A DNA stretch of 64,000 nt from Candidatus Gastranaerophilales bacterium (GCA_910588555.1 CAJUPC010000001.1:18860-82859); one strand, 5' to 3'. Shown: positions 33,309-43,112, counted from the first letter of the stretch. Numbers and translations are program-made. Notes: generated from the letters alone by a model not told the origin.

Positions 33309-35663
33309 TTAATTAATATCAATAACGCTAACGCCGTCGCCGCCTTCTGTATCTTCTCCGGGGCGGAATTTGGCAACGTACGGGGATGTTGATAAAAATT
33401 CTCTTACGGCAGATTTTAATGCGCCTGTACCGTGTCCGTGGATTACTGTTACGCAGGCAAGGTTTGCAAGGCTTGCTTTATCAAGATAGTTTTCTAAATC
33501 GTCAAGTGCGTCCTCTACTTTTAGACCGCGCAAGTCAAGTGTGTTTGAGATATTTATACGGCGTAATTCAAATGAGTTGAACGAATTAGGTTTGTATACA
33601 TTTTGTTTTTTCTCATAAGTCGAGTCGTATGGTGCTAATTTATTGCATTTGATTTTTGTTTTTATGTTGCCCATTTGCACTGTTACGTATTTGTTTTTGT
33701 CCGGCAAACTCAAAAGGGTAACAGGTTGATTAAGTTCTTTTAAAATTAATTTATCATTAACTTTAACCGATGACCAGTCGATTTCTTCATAATGCTGTTT
33801 TTCGTCATATTCGGAAAGTTTGCCGCGGAATTTTTGTTCTGTTTGGGCAAGTCTTGCATAAGAACGGCGTGCAATTTTTTCTGATTTTTCACGGCGCAGT
33901 TCATCAAGAATATCTTTGATTTCCGCTTTAACCGATAACAATTCGCGGTCAAATTTATCTTTTATATTTTTTACGGTCTTTTTCTTATCTTTTTTAACTG
34001 CTTCAAGTGAAGTTTCATATTGCTGTTTAAGCGTTTGAGAAGTTTGTTTCAGGGTTTCGGCTTCTTCAAGATTATGAGCAAGTTTTGCTTGTGTTTCCTG
34101 TAGTTTTTCCACAACCGCAATTGACGGGTCTTTGCTTGATACGATAATTTCTTTTGCTTTTTGTGCAAGTTCTTTGTCAAGTCCAAGGTTTGCCGCGATA
34201 GAAATAGCGTTACTCAAACCGGGGATACCGATTAATAATTTGTAAGTCGGCTTTAGTGTTTCAGTGTTAAATTCTACAGATGCATTTTTGAAATACGGGT
34301 TAGTGTATTCAAGTGTTTTCAATTCCCCGTAGTGGGTTGTAATTGTTGAGGTAACCTCTTTTTGTGCAAGTTTTTCCAAAATTACCTGAGCCAAAACTGC
34401 CCCCTCTACAGGGTCTGTGCCCGCGCAGATTTCATCTAAAATTACAAATGTTTTATCGTTACTTTCGTTTAAAATCTCAATAATATTTGTCATGTGTGAT
34501 GAAAATGTGGAAAGGTTTTGCAGGATACTCTGGTCATCGCCGATGTCTGCAAAAACTTTTTCAAACGGATAAACTTTTGCGGCAGTGCAGGGCAGAAACA
34601 TTCCCGCTTTTGCCATAAGTATAAAAAGTCCGATAGTTTTTATTGTAACTGTTTTTCCGCCCGTGTTGGAACCTGTAATAACAACTGATTTGTAATTTTT
34701 TCCGATTTCAAAATTGTTGGTTACAATATTTTCAACATTTAATAACGGATGTTTCATGTTATCAAAATTGATAATTTTTTGAGTCACAATTTCAGGTTCA
34801 ACAGCCTGTAATTTTACCGCATATCTTGCTTTTGCAAAGTGAAAATCAATTTCTGCAAGGATTTTTTCACTTGATGAGAGTTCTTTAATCTCATCTTTAA
34901 CAAGATTTGTAAGCCCTGTAAGGATTTTAATCATTTCTGCGTGAATTTGTGATTTGATTTCTCTGATTTTGTTATTCAGTGGAACTATTTGAGCAGGTTC
35001 AATGTAAAATGTTTTGTTTGTTGCAGAAACATCATGAACAATCCCCGAAACTTTGCTTTTTGAAGAAGCCATTACCTGAAAAACAATTCTGTCATCGCGT
35101 GTGGTGTAAATGTTTTCTTGCAGGTGTTTTGAGAATTCTGCGGAATTTAAAAGAGCGTTTACAGTTGTTTTTAAATTCTTTTCATTATCTCTTAATGCAG
35201 CAAAAAGCCCTTTTAATTCGGGAGTTGCGTCCTGTCTTATATTTAAGTTTTCGTCAAAAGTGTCAAATATTTTGTCTTCAAGAAGTTTGTCGGTCAAAAG
35301 ATTTTGTGCATATTCTTTTAATATTGCATCGTCATCAAGATTATCAATTAAAAATTTTTTAACCAATCGTGAAGTTTTTAATGTTTTTGCAATGTCAATC
35401 AACTCATCTTCCGATAAATAGCTGACACCGATATTGATTCTTGAAATATCAGCTACAAAGTCAATCGGAATGTCGTTTGGCATATCAAGGATAAATTTAG
35501 CTTCGCGAGTGCATTGAAGTTCTTGATTTATTCTTATGATGTTGTCAAAAATTTCTGCATTAAGGCATAACTTTTTGCTTTGCTCTGTTTTTGCAAAGTT
35601 AGAAAGTTTTTCGAGAATTTTATCAAATTCTAGTGCTTTTTGGCTTTTTGACACAATATCCAT
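33309..35663 (-). CDS. mutS2: Endonuclease MutS2
   Basis: A 784-residue MutS2: MutS-like clamp and ATPase core with Walker A GSNTGGKTVTIKT and LDEICAGTDPVEGAVLAQ, a long coiled coil (about residues 505-620), and a C-terminal Smr nuclease domain (LDLRGLKVEDALDDLENYLD, then VIHGHGTGALKSAVREFL). It acts in recombination control or rescue of collided ribosomes rather than mismatch repair. The start has TAAAAT exactly six bases upstream with TTGCAA 16 bases further, suggesting a leaderless message. Confidence 0.96.
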   Translation of the reverse strand: MDIVSKSQKALEFDKILEKLSNFAKTEQSKKLCLNAEIFDNIIRINQELQCTREAKFILDMPNDIPIDFVADISRINIGVSYLSEDELIDIAKTLKTSRLVKKFLIDNLDDDAILKEYAQNLLTDKLLEDKIFDTFDENLNIRQDATPELKGLFAALRDNEKNLKTTVNALLNSAEFSKHLQENIYTTRDDRIVFQVMASSKSKVSGIVHDVSATNKTFYIEPAQIVPLNNKIREIKSQIHAEMIKILTGLTNLVKDEIKELSSSEKILAEIDFHFAKARYAVKLQAVEPEIVTQKIINFDNMKHPLLNVENIVTNNFEIGKNYKSVVITGSNTGGKTVTIKTIGLFILMAKAGMFLPCTAAKVYPFEKVFADIGDDQSILQNLSTFSSHMTNIIEILNESNDKTFVILDEICAGTDPVEGAVLAQVILEKLAQKEVTSTITTHYGELKTLEYTNPYFKNASVEFNTETLKPTYKLLIGIPGLSNAISIAANLGLDKELAQKAKEIIVSSKDPSIAVVEKLQETQAKLAHNLEEAETLKQTSQTLKQQYETSLEAVKKDKKKTVKNIKDKFDRELLSVKAEIKDILDELRREKSEKIARRSYARLAQTEQKFRGKLSEYDEKQHYEEIDWSSVKVNDKLILKELNQPVTLLSLPDKNKYVTVQMGNIKTKIKCNKLAPYDSTYEKKQNVYKPNSFNSFELRRINISNTLDLRGLKVEDALDDLENYLDKASLANLACVTVIHGHGTGALKSAVREFLSTSPYVAKFRPGEDTEGGDGVSVIDIN

Positions 35664-35747
35664 AACATTATTTTACATGGACAAAATTCATTTGCAATTT
35701 ATTGGTATTTCTATTAGAATTATAGTAATAATAAGGGGAGAAAAACA

Positions 35748-37115
35748 GTGATTGAAAGACAACGAGTTGTAGAGCAGGATAAAATTCAAAGACGTTCAAA
35801 TTTTGACGCGGTAGAAAGCAATTTGACAGAAGAACAGGTTAAGCTTGAGGCTTCAAGATGCCTGAACTGCAAAAATCCGCGCTGTGTTCAGGGATGTCCC
35901 GTTAATATTCAAATTCCGCAGTTTATTCAAGCGATTAAAGACGGAGATTTAAATAAAGCAGGTGAAATTATCCGCCAGACAAGTATGCTTCCGTCTGTGT
36001 GCGGTCGTGTTTGCCCGCAGGAAAGACAGTGTGAAGGAAACTGTGTTTTAGGGATTAAGGGCGAAGCTGTTTCAATCGGTGCGCTTGAAAGATATGTCGG
36101 TGATAATACAAAAGCAGAAATGCCTGAAATTAAGCCGTCAGGTAAAAAAGTTGCCGTTGTTGGCTCAGGCTGTGCAGGCATGACAGCTGCTTGCGATTTG
36201 AGAAAAGAAGGGCACGAAGTTGAAGTGTTTGAAGCTCTTCACGAACTCGGCGGAGTTTTAAGATACGGAATTCCTCCTTTCAGACTTCCTCGTGTAGTTC
36301 TTGACCGCGAAATCGAAAACTTGAAAGCAATGGGTGTTAAATTCCATACGAATGTTATTGTCGGAAAATCAATTACTTTAAAACAATTAAAAGAAGACGG
36401 ATTTGACGCTGTATTTATTTGCTCGGGTGCAGGTTTGCCTAAAATGCTTAATGTAAAAGGTGAAAATCTTAACGGAGTTTTCTCTGCAAATGAATTTTTA
36501 ACACGCGTAAACCTGATGCATGCAGGGCAGCCCGACAGTCCTACACCGTTGAGAGTCGGTAAAAAAGCAGCAATATTCGGCGGCGGTAATGTTGCTATGG
36601 ATGCGGCAAGAACTGCTGTCCGCGTCGGCTTTGAAGAAGTTTATATTATTTACAGACGTACGGAAAAAGAACTTCCCGCACGTTTGGAAGAAATTCGTCA
36701 CGCAAAAGAAGAGGGAATTGTATTTAAATTCCTTTATGCTCCAAAAGAAATTTTAGGAGAAGACGGCTATGTTAAAGCAGTTGAATTGGAAGTTATGGAA
36801 CTTGGCGAACCTGATGAAAGCGGACGTCAAAGACCTGTTTCTACCGGCAAAACTGAAATTATGGAACTTGATACCGTAATCGTTGCTTTAGGTACGGGAC
36901 CAAATCCGATTATTCAGCGTTCTGCAGTTGCCGAGGGTTTGGAAATTATTACCGATAAACGCGGGTATATTACAGTTGATGCAGATACAAGATGTACAAA
37001 TATTGATTGTGTATATGCAGGCGGAGACGTTGCGCCTGTCGGTGAGTCAAACGCGATTAACGCAATGGGTGCAGGTAAAAAAGCCGCAAAAGCTATTAAT
37101 GAAAAATTAAAGTAA
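35748..37115 (+). CDS. gltA: NADPH-dependent glutamate synthase small-subunit-like oxidoreductase (GltA/NfnL type)
   Basis: A 455-residue flavoprotein. The N-terminal Fe-S region has RCLNCKNPRCVQGCPVNIQI and VCGRVCPQERQCEGNCV, coordinating two [4Fe-4S] clusters. FAD binds at VAVVGSGCAGMTAACDLRKE and NAD(P)H at AAIFGGGNVAMDAARTA. The stand-alone homotetrameric type is annotated as glutamate synthase, but the same fold is the large subunit of NfnAB and sulfide dehydrogenase. No glutamate synthase large subunit or NfnS is adjacent, so the reaction is open. It starts at GTG with AGGGGAG upstream. Confidence 0.88.
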   Translation: MIERQRVVEQDKIQRRSNFDAVESNLTEEQVKLEASRCLNCKNPRCVQGCPVNIQIPQFIQAIKDGDLNKAGEIIRQTSMLPSVCGRVCPQERQCEGNCVLGIKGEAVSIGALERYVGDNTKAEMPEIKPSGKKVAVVGSGCAGMTAACDLRKEGHEVEVFEALHELGGVLRYGIPPFRLPRVVLDREIENLKAMGVKFHTNVIVGKSITLKQLKEDGFDAVFICSGAGLPKMLNVKGENLNGVFSANEFLTRVNLMHAGQPDSPTPLRVGKKAAIFGGGNVAMDAARTAVRVGFEEVYIIYRRTEKELPARLEEIRHAKEEGIVFKFLYAPKEILGEDGYVKAVELEVMELGEPDESGRQRPVSTGKTEIMELDTVIVALGTGPNPIIQRSAVAEGLEIITDKRGYITVDADTRCTNIDCVYAGGDVAPVGESNAINAMGAGKKAAKAINEKLK

Positions 37116-37128
37116 TGAGGATTGAAGT

Positions 37129-37995
37129 GTGAGGAAGATATTATGTTTAATTGCATTTCTTTCTATGCTGCAGGCTTGTTGTTTAGCTTTTGATCTTGAT
37201 ACCTCTGTGGATGATGAAATCAGAAGAAATTATAATCCGTCTGCTCTGGAGCAGTCTTTGCCTGCACTTCCGAAAGTTTCGCCGACAAAAACTCCCACAT
37301 CTACTCCGCCTACATCTACTACTCAGGCACCTCCTAAAAGTTTGCCTGTGACTCAACCGTCTAAACCGCATATCGGGGTTAAAAAACTTCCGAATGATTA
37401 TAAATATGATAAGTCTACGGCAATTAGAATTCCGAAAGGTACAAAGTTTAAAGTTCGTTCAAGCTCTTACCTTTCTGATACAACAAGAACTGGTGCAAGA
37501 TTTTCTTTCACTACATTACAGCCTGTTACAAAACGCTATGTGACAATTCCAACAGGCACTGTTTTTAATGCTGTGGTAACAAATTCTCATCCGCCGCAGG
37601 CAACAGGAAACGGCGGTTTGCTAGAAATTGCCGTTGATGGAATAAATTTTAGGGGCAAAAATTATTATGCTCAAGGAAAAGTTACAAAAGCAAATCGTAA
37701 AAAAGTTTTTGTTAATAATATAAAAGGTAAGCGCCAATACTGGAAAGGCGTTGCTAATCAGGTTGAAAAAGGACAGAATTTTTATAAGAAAACAAGAAGA
37801 ACTTCAGCAAAACTTACTGATAATCCAATAACATTAATTGTCGCTCCTGTCCCAACAATTGTTGGAATGGGAGTTTATGCCGTAAACCTTGTCGGTTCTC
37901 CGTTGTTTTCTATAGGTTCAAAAGGCGGCAGACTGACAATTCCTGCCGGTTCTGAATTCGAAATTAAATTGCTCGATGATATTTATTTAGAATAA
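37129..37995 (+). CDS. Secreted hypothetical protein with Pro/Thr-rich linker
   Basis: A 288-residue protein starting at GTG (GAGG 7 bases upstream). A signal peptide (MRKILCLIAFLSMLQACCLA) with an LQAC stretch could be a lipobox. A linker of prolines, threonines and serines (about residues 45-85) leads to a beta-rich domain with RIPKGTKFKVRSSSYLSDTT and LTIPAGSEFEIKLLDDIYL. I do not recognise the family; the paired IP(K/A)G motifs suggest two related beta units. It follows gltA by 13 bases and ends 3 bases from the convergent prepilin gene. Confidence 0.65.
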   Translation: MRKILCLIAFLSMLQACCLAFDLDTSVDDEIRRNYNPSALEQSLPALPKVSPTKTPTSTPPTSTTQAPPKSLPVTQPSKPHIGVKKLPNDYKYDKSTAIRIPKGTKFKVRSSSYLSDTTRTGARFSFTTLQPVTKRYVTIPTGTVFNAVVTNSHPPQATGNGGLLEIAVDGINFRGKNYYAQGKVTKANRKKVFVNNIKGKRQYWKGVANQVEKGQNFYKKTRRTSAKLTDNPITLIVAPVPTIVGMGVYAVNLVGSPLFSIGSKGGRLTIPAGSEFEIKLLDDIYLE

Positions 37996-37998
37996 ATT

Positions 37999-38717
37999 TT
38001 AATCCCAAAACGGATAGTCATCAGGAATTTTCCAACCGTTAAGTTGAATTAATTTTGCACCGTTTTCAGGGTTTGTTTTTAAAAATTCACGTGTGCCGTC
38101 ATAACCGTTGCTAATATATGGCTCAACTCCTTTATTTGCAAATTCTTTTCCCCTTGGCATTGCAAGCAATGAACCATAAAATCCGAACGGAAACATATTT
38201 TTTCCGACTTTTTTATGTTTTAATGCATTAGAGTCAATAAAATATATATAATCGTGCCCTCTGTAACTCATTGCAACAATACTTCCGTCAGCAAAATAAA
38301 GTAAGTATGAACCTCCCCAAATTTCGGTAGTGTATTCTGTTTTAGTAACTTTGATATAATTTTTCAGGTATTTATTATAAATTGTTGCCAAACATTCTTC
38401 TTTAAATACATTATCACTATATATAGAGTCGCATAAATTAAAAAAATCTTTTATCCATTCTTCTTTTGGTCCGTTATCAATTTCAGATAATCTGAAAGCC
38501 TGATTTATGTTTGAATAAAATCGTTTTAATTTCGTTTCAACAACGTGTTTTTGATGTTTTTGGATAAATGGTGGCATAGTGAGTGCCGCAACTATTCCAA
38601 TAATGCCTAAAGTTATCAAAATTTCGGCAAGAGTAAATGCAAAAGAAGCCTTAAAAAATCTTAAACCGATAGCTTCGGGGGGGGGGCAATCTCAGCTCTA
38701 TTCTTAAATCTTGACAT
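37999..38717 (-). CDS. Prepilin-type protein with poly-C leader, out of frame (OFF)
   Basis: The ATG at 38717 has GGAGG upstream and starts MSRFKNRAEIAPPP, like the ON copy at 33179. The run is 10 C (38686-38677 on this strand), so the frame shifts and stops soon after. With 11 C it would read into AFTLAEILITLGIIGIVAAL and a 200-residue pilin-like body ending in LIQLNGWKIPDDYPFWD. The downstream part is intact, with no stop, so this looks like a switched-off gene rather than decay. It is paralogous to 32475-33179 through the promoter and leader. Confidence 0.8.
38671..38697 (-). repeat. Poly-G/C leader element, copy in OFF prepilin gene (10)
   Basis: On the + strand AGCTTC, 10 G, then CAATCTCAGCTC: one mismatch to the element in the adhesin gene, although there it lies in the opposite orientation relative to the coding strand. 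Confidence 0.8.
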
Positions 38718-38743
38718 ATAAATACCTCCGTTTTTCTTTATCC

Positions 38744-38772
38744 ATTATTTACTATTTTTCTTTTTTTGTCAA
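38744..38772 (-). promoter_or_regulatory. Sigma-70-type promoter of the OFF prepilin gene
   Basis: Reading leftwards: TTGACA (38772-38767), 17-base spacer, AATAAT (38749-38744), then GGAGG and the ATG at 38717. Upstream DNA (around TTGGTCAG and TTTTTGTCAAG) is also shared with the locus at 33179. Confidence 0.75.
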
Positions 38773-38847
38773 GTACGCAAATTTTGCATAGATTTTGCAA
38801 AATTGGTCAGGGGCTTTTTGTCAAGCGCGTCGACACTCACATTTGGC

Positions 38848-40773
38848 TTATTTCTTCTTAAATATCCACCAGCCTTTGCGCTGTTCGCATTGCGGTGTTT
38901 GATTGTAAATATAATGTTTAACGGGAGAATGTGCTGCAAACACACTTTTTGAAAGCGTATTAATATATTTTTGATTAAGGTGAGCATAATCAAAAAGAAT
39001 TACCCCGTTTGCGTTTACTTTACGCGCTTCATGAATTTGTCTTATTAAATCCTCTTCCGAACCGCCCATAAAGGTTACAAACAAGCCTGCATAGAAATCT
39101 GTAGTGCCTGATTTTAGGTTAATAACATCTGTCATCATTTTGTTCGCGGTCTTCGAATCGCAGGTCAAAAATAAAGGTGTAAAAGCATTTAAATAACCTC
39201 TGGTAGACCATGTTTTCCAGTCTTGCTGTTTAGTATTTAACGCTGCTTGTCTGTCGGGAAATATTACTGCACTTATGTAAGTATTTGTACTTCTTCCGAT
39301 TGAACCGACTTTTTTGACCATATTTGTAATCTGTTCACGTCTGTAATTATTCCATTCAGCCCATAATGCGTCGCTTTTTTTTATGTTTATCGGGTCTTCA
39401 CCGTAAATCATTTTAAAATTTTCTCTTGCATAATCGGTGTATCCCCAATTGTTAATTTCCGAAGTTGAAACACAATTCGGATATCTTATATAATCTAAGT
39501 TAATGCCGTCCGGTTTGTAATCTGTAATGATTTCAGTTATAAGTTTTGTCAAAAAGTCTTGAACATAAGGGTTTGCAGGGTCTAAGAAATATGCATTATG
39601 TTCTGATGTTGACCTTGATGGTTCTACAGATAAATAATCTTTTTTTGTCTTATTTCCCCAGGATGGATTTTTTGCAAGAATACTTTTGGGGTTATCTTTT
39701 GGATTTTGTGGACCCGCATAAAAAGTCTCAAACCAGGTATGAACTTTCATATTTCTTTTGTGAGCTTCTCGTATCCAAATTGCAAGTGCGTCAATTTCTG
39801 CAAATTTTTCATATTGAGGTGTAAACCCGTATGCTTCCATTGTTTTGCTCGGGAAAATTGTTTTTCCATGAAAATAAGTTTCCAAAAATATGTTATCAAT
39901 TCCTGCTTGCTTAAGCTTATTTACTGTTGCAATTATATCCTCTTCGTTTGTTTCTGTCGGTCTGACCCAAATACCTTTCAGTTCTCCGTTCTTATAAGGC
40001 AAAACACTTTTTAAAGCATCATTTGCGGCTTCAATTGCAAGTTTTGAATACTTTTGAACTTCATCCGGATTTTTTCTTGCTTTTTTTAAATAATCTTTTG
40101 CATCATTTATATAGCTGTATGGAGTTTTCCAGTTATAATCTGGGCTTGTTGTTCTGTAATAAGCAACCATTTGTTCAGCTTCGGCTATTTTCTTTTCTGA
40201 TTCAAAGATGTAGCTTTCTGATGTTGTATAAGTATAAATAAGTCTTGCCTCTTTATCTATATATATTTTTGTTCCAACTTTTATTGCCGAATTCATCCAA
40301 ACTTTTGCACGTCCGTGACCGCTTATTACAAGTCCGTTTTGAGGTATAAATGAGTCTGCTCCGGATAATTCCGTAACAGTATTGCCTTCAACAACAGCTT
40401 CTGCACCAAATTCGTTTGTATTTGTTCTAATACCGTATTCGGGAGTATAGATTACAAGCTGGTTAATTCCTCTTGCTCCGGGGAGATAACTTCCGGTTCT
40501 GTTTGTTAGAGCTGTCGGGTTTACTGCATTAATTAAATTTTTTGTGTAACTGAACATTACTTCATTTTTTGCAGGTTCGTAGGGTTTAAATACAGGAGCA
40601 AGAATTTCTTCGGGAATTATGTTTTCACATTCTTCTTCCACTGCAACAGCAGGCTGTTCAAGCAGAGCAGGTTTTTTCCTTGCAGTAAGCATTTCAGAAT
40701 TAATTTCTTCTGCCTGAGTTACTGTTGATAATGTTAATATTGTAAGCAAAGTAAATATTGTTCTAAATTTCAT
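38848..40773 (-). CDS. Secreted glycoside hydrolase-like protein (GHL10/YngK family)
   Basis: A 641-residue protein with a signal peptide beginning at the ATG 40773 (MKFRTIFTLLTILTLSTVTQA; AGGGAAGAG upstream). The C-terminal half is a TIM-barrel of the GHL10/DUF187 family: LKGIWVRPTETNEEDIIATV, MKVHTWFETFYAG and DGINLDYIRYP, where the Asp in LDYIRYP is the usual acidic residue. The N-terminal 200 residues contain a helical part and a beta domain with GARGINQLVIYTPEYG. Related proteins act on peptidoglycan-like or other surface glycans; the exact substrate is unknown. Confidence 0.85.
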   Translation of the reverse strand: MKFRTIFTLLTILTLSTVTQAEEINSEMLTARKKPALLEQPAVAVEEECENIIPEEILAPVFKPYEPAKNEVMFSYTKNLINAVNPTALTNRTGSYLPGARGINQLVIYTPEYGIRTNTNEFGAEAVVEGNTVTELSGADSFIPQNGLVISGHGRAKVWMNSAIKVGTKIYIDKEARLIYTYTTSESYIFESEKKIAEAEQMVAYYRTTSPDYNWKTPYSYINDAKDYLKKARKNPDEVQKYSKLAIEAANDALKSVLPYKNGELKGIWVRPTETNEEDIIATVNKLKQAGIDNIFLETYFHGKTIFPSKTMEAYGFTPQYEKFAEIDALAIWIREAHKRNMKVHTWFETFYAGPQNPKDNPKSILAKNPSWGNKTKKDYLSVEPSRSTSEHNAYFLDPANPYVQDFLTKLITEIITDYKPDGINLDYIRYPNCVSTSEINNWGYTDYARENFKMIYGEDPINIKKSDALWAEWNNYRREQITNMVKKVGSIGRSTNTYISAVIFPDRQAALNTKQQDWKTWSTRGYLNAFTPLFLTCDSKTANKMMTDVINLKSGTTDFYAGLFVTFMGGSEEDLIRQIHEARKVNANGVILFDYAHLNQKYINTLSKSVFAAHSPVKHYIYNQTPQCEQRKGWWIFKKK

Positions 40774-40872
40774 CGGACTCTTCCCTTCATGCCCTGATAA
40801 TATAATACAACATAAAAACTTTTTGCGAAAGAAATTCACAAAAAGTTTTTAAATATTTTTTATAATCAAGTC

Positions 40873-41193
40873 TTATAAATCGTGAAAACTTGGTGAAGTA
40901 TGAATGTCATGATCGTTCATGAATGAGTGATCATCAAGTGACGGGTCAATATACATAAAGACTTTTCTTACAAATTTCACAAAAGGCTGGTTGTATTCTT
41001 CTTTTTCAACAGGTTCTGTTAAAGGTTCTCCGTTAGCCTGTGCTTTGGACTTATTCACGGTAATAGTTAAAGCTGAAGAATAGCCGTTATTTTTCAAATA
41101 TTCTGTACTAGTTGTATCTTCAACCGTCAACTCTGCAAAAGCAGGGATTGATATGAACGCTGTTAACATTAAAATTACTAAACTTTTTTTCAT
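40873..41193 (-). CDS. Small secreted hypothetical protein
   Basis: A 106-residue protein with a clean signal peptide (MKKSLVILMLTAFISIPAFA). The mature part is acidic and ends in a short His/Asp-rich tail (DDHSFMNDHDIHTSPSFHDL), which could bind metal. The ATG at 41193 follows GAGGTGG at good spacing. No family recognised. Confidence 0.65.
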   Translation of the reverse strand: MKKSLVILMLTAFISIPAFAELTVEDTTSTEYLKNNGYSSALTITVNKSKAQANGEPLTEPVEKEEYNQPFVKFVRKVFMYIDPSLDDHSFMNDHDIHTSPSFHDL

Positions 41194-41273
41194 TTCCACC
41201 TCGGTATAATTATAATACTTTTTTTAGCAGTTACAAAAATATTATAGTTTCTTTACAATAAATCTTCCATATA

Positions 41274-42329
41274 CTATATAGATGATTTTGTTATAATTTC
41301 TTCCAATTTTTCAAGAAGTTGTTCTTCCGGAACCTTAGCAATAATTTCGCCTTTTTTGAAAACGATTCCTTCTCCAACACCGCCTGCAATGCCAAAATCT
41401 GCGTGTTTGGCTTCACCCGGACCGTTTACGGCGCAGCCCATTGTCGCTATTGTGATAGGTTTATCAAGATTTTTAAATCGTTCTTCAACTTTTTTGGCAA
41501 GTCCGATTAAATCAATTTGAGTTCTTCCGCATGTCGGGCAAGAAATGAAATTTACGCCTTTTTCACGCAAACCTAAGCTTTTTAAAATTTCAAAGCCTGC
41601 TGTTACTTCTTCTGTAGGGTTTTCTGTCAGAGAAACTCGGATAGTATCACCGATACCTTCTGCCAGAAGGGTTCCTAAGCCAACCGAAGATTTAATCAAA
41701 CCGCCTCTTAATGTTCCGGCTTCTGTTACGCCCAGGTGAAGAGGGTAGGGTATTTTTTCGGCAATTGAACGGTAAGCTTCAATTGTAGTCAATACATCCG
41801 AAGATTTCAATGAAACTTTTATTAAGTCAAAGTCTAAATCTTCAAGAATTTTGATATGACCCATTGCGCTTATAACCATTTTTTCAGACAACGGAATGTC
41901 TTTATCTTGAAGTTCTTTTTCTAAAGAGCCTGCATTAACGCCAATTCTGATTGGAATTTGCTGTTGTTTGGCAAGTGATACAACTTTTTCAACATTCTCG
42001 CGTTTGCCTATATTTCCGGGATTTAGACGTAAGGCGTTAATTCCGTTATTTATACATTGAATTGCAAGTTTGTAATCAAAGTGAATATCGGCAATTAAAG
42101 GAACAGGAGATTTTTTCACAATATCTTTAATCGCATCTGCCGCGTCCTTATTTAAAACTGCCAGTCTGACAAGTTCACAGCCTTTGGCTGCCATTTCGTT
42201 AATTTGATTTAATGTGGCATTGACATCTCTTGTGTCTGTGTTGCACATTGATTGTACACTAATCGGTGCATTTCCGCCGATTTTTACATTTCCTATAAAA
42301 AGCTCTTTTGATTTTCTTCTGTTTATCAT
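41274..42329 (-). CDS. ispG: 4-hydroxy-3-methylbut-2-enyl diphosphate synthase
   Basis: A 351-residue IspG (GcpE), the [4Fe-4S] enzyme that makes HMBPP in the non-mevalonate isoprenoid pathway. The TIM-barrel starts with IGGNAPISVQSMCNTDTRDV; cluster cysteines are in SCPTCGRTQ and MGCAVNGPGEA. The start at 42329 is the first ATG at the conserved N-terminus, with a TATTAT exactly six bases upstream and no ribosome site. It is divergent from the phosphoesterase gene. Confidence 0.96.
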   Translation of the reverse strand: MINRRKSKELFIGNVKIGGNAPISVQSMCNTDTRDVNATLNQINEMAAKGCELVRLAVLNKDAADAIKDIVKKSPVPLIADIHFDYKLAIQCINNGINALRLNPGNIGKRENVEKVVSLAKQQQIPIRIGVNAGSLEKELQDKDIPLSEKMVISAMGHIKILEDLDFDLIKVSLKSSDVLTTIEAYRSIAEKIPYPLHLGVTEAGTLRGGLIKSSVGLGTLLAEGIGDTIRVSLTENPTEEVTAGFEILKSLGLREKGVNFISCPTCGRTQIDLIGLAKKVEERFKNLDKPITIATMGCAVNGPGEAKHADFGIAGGVGEGIVFKKGEIIAKVPEEQLLEKLEEIITKSSI

Positions 42330-42362
42330 ATTATAATAATAGCACAAATAGGAGAATTAGTT

Positions 42363-43103
42363 ATGAAAGTTGCAATTTTATCTGATATTCACGCAAACTG
42401 GCACGCTTTAGAAGCTGTTATGCAAGATTTAACAAATCAAGGTTGTGAAAAAGTTTTATGTCTTGGTGATATAGCAATGGCAGGACCGCAGCCGAGAATG
42501 GTTATTGATTTTGTTAGAACTCAAAAAGATTGGATTGTAATACAGGGTAATACAGACAAATTAATCGGCGATTTTTCTCCTAATGTTATGGAAGATGTTA
42601 AATCGGTATTTCCGGTTATGGCACACGCGCTTGCAGATGATGTTTATTTTTTGGAAGACGATAAGAAAGAATATTTAAAAAATCTACCGCCTCAAAAAGA
42701 ATTTATGGCTGAGGGTGTAAGAGTGCTTATGGTGCATGGTTCACCGAGAAGAAATAATGAAAATATTATGCCTGATATGCCATTAAAAGAGATTGAAGAA
42801 ATGCTTAACAATACAAATGCTGATTTAATTTTGTGCGGTCATACTCATATCCCTTGCGGTTATCAGACAAGTAAAAAACAAACAGTTGTAAATGTTGGAA
42901 GTGTAGGACGTCCTATGACGGAAGACGCTAAGGCGTGTTACGTAATTGCAGATTTCCAGGACGGCGGTTTTTCTATAGAACACAGATTTGTTGATTATGA
43001 CAGAGAGTCAGCAGCAGCAATTATGCGTGCCCGCGGTTTTGAAGGTTCTGAAACTCTTGCACAGATGATTTTAAACCCAAATCCCGTAAAAAGACATGGT
43101 TAA
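42363..43103 (+). CDS. Calcineurin-like metallophosphoesterase
   Basis: A 246-residue di-metal phosphoesterase. The metal ligands are in the usual blocks: LSDIHANWHAL, CLGDIAMAG, QGNTDK, MVHGSP and CGHTHIP. The YfcE/MJ0936-like family cleaves phosphodiesters or phosphomonoesters; the substrate is unknown. AGGAGA precedes the start. A lone gene, followed by the leader of a prepilin locus. Confidence 0.9.
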   Translation: MKVAILSDIHANWHALEAVMQDLTNQGCEKVLCLGDIAMAGPQPRMVIDFVRTQKDWIVIQGNTDKLIGDFSPNVMEDVKSVFPVMAHALADDVYFLEDDKKEYLKNLPPQKEFMAEGVRVLMVHGSPRRNNENIMPDMPLKEIEEMLNNTNADLILCGHTHIPCGYQTSKKQTVVNVGSVGRPMTEDAKACYVIADFQDGGFSIEHRFVDYDRESAAAIMRARGFEGSETLAQMILNPNPVKRHG

Positions 43104-43112
43104 AAATATGTA

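Noticed and set aside
35110..35421. Open frame on the + strand inside mutS2
   Set aside because: Antisense to a conserved gene with no start signal.
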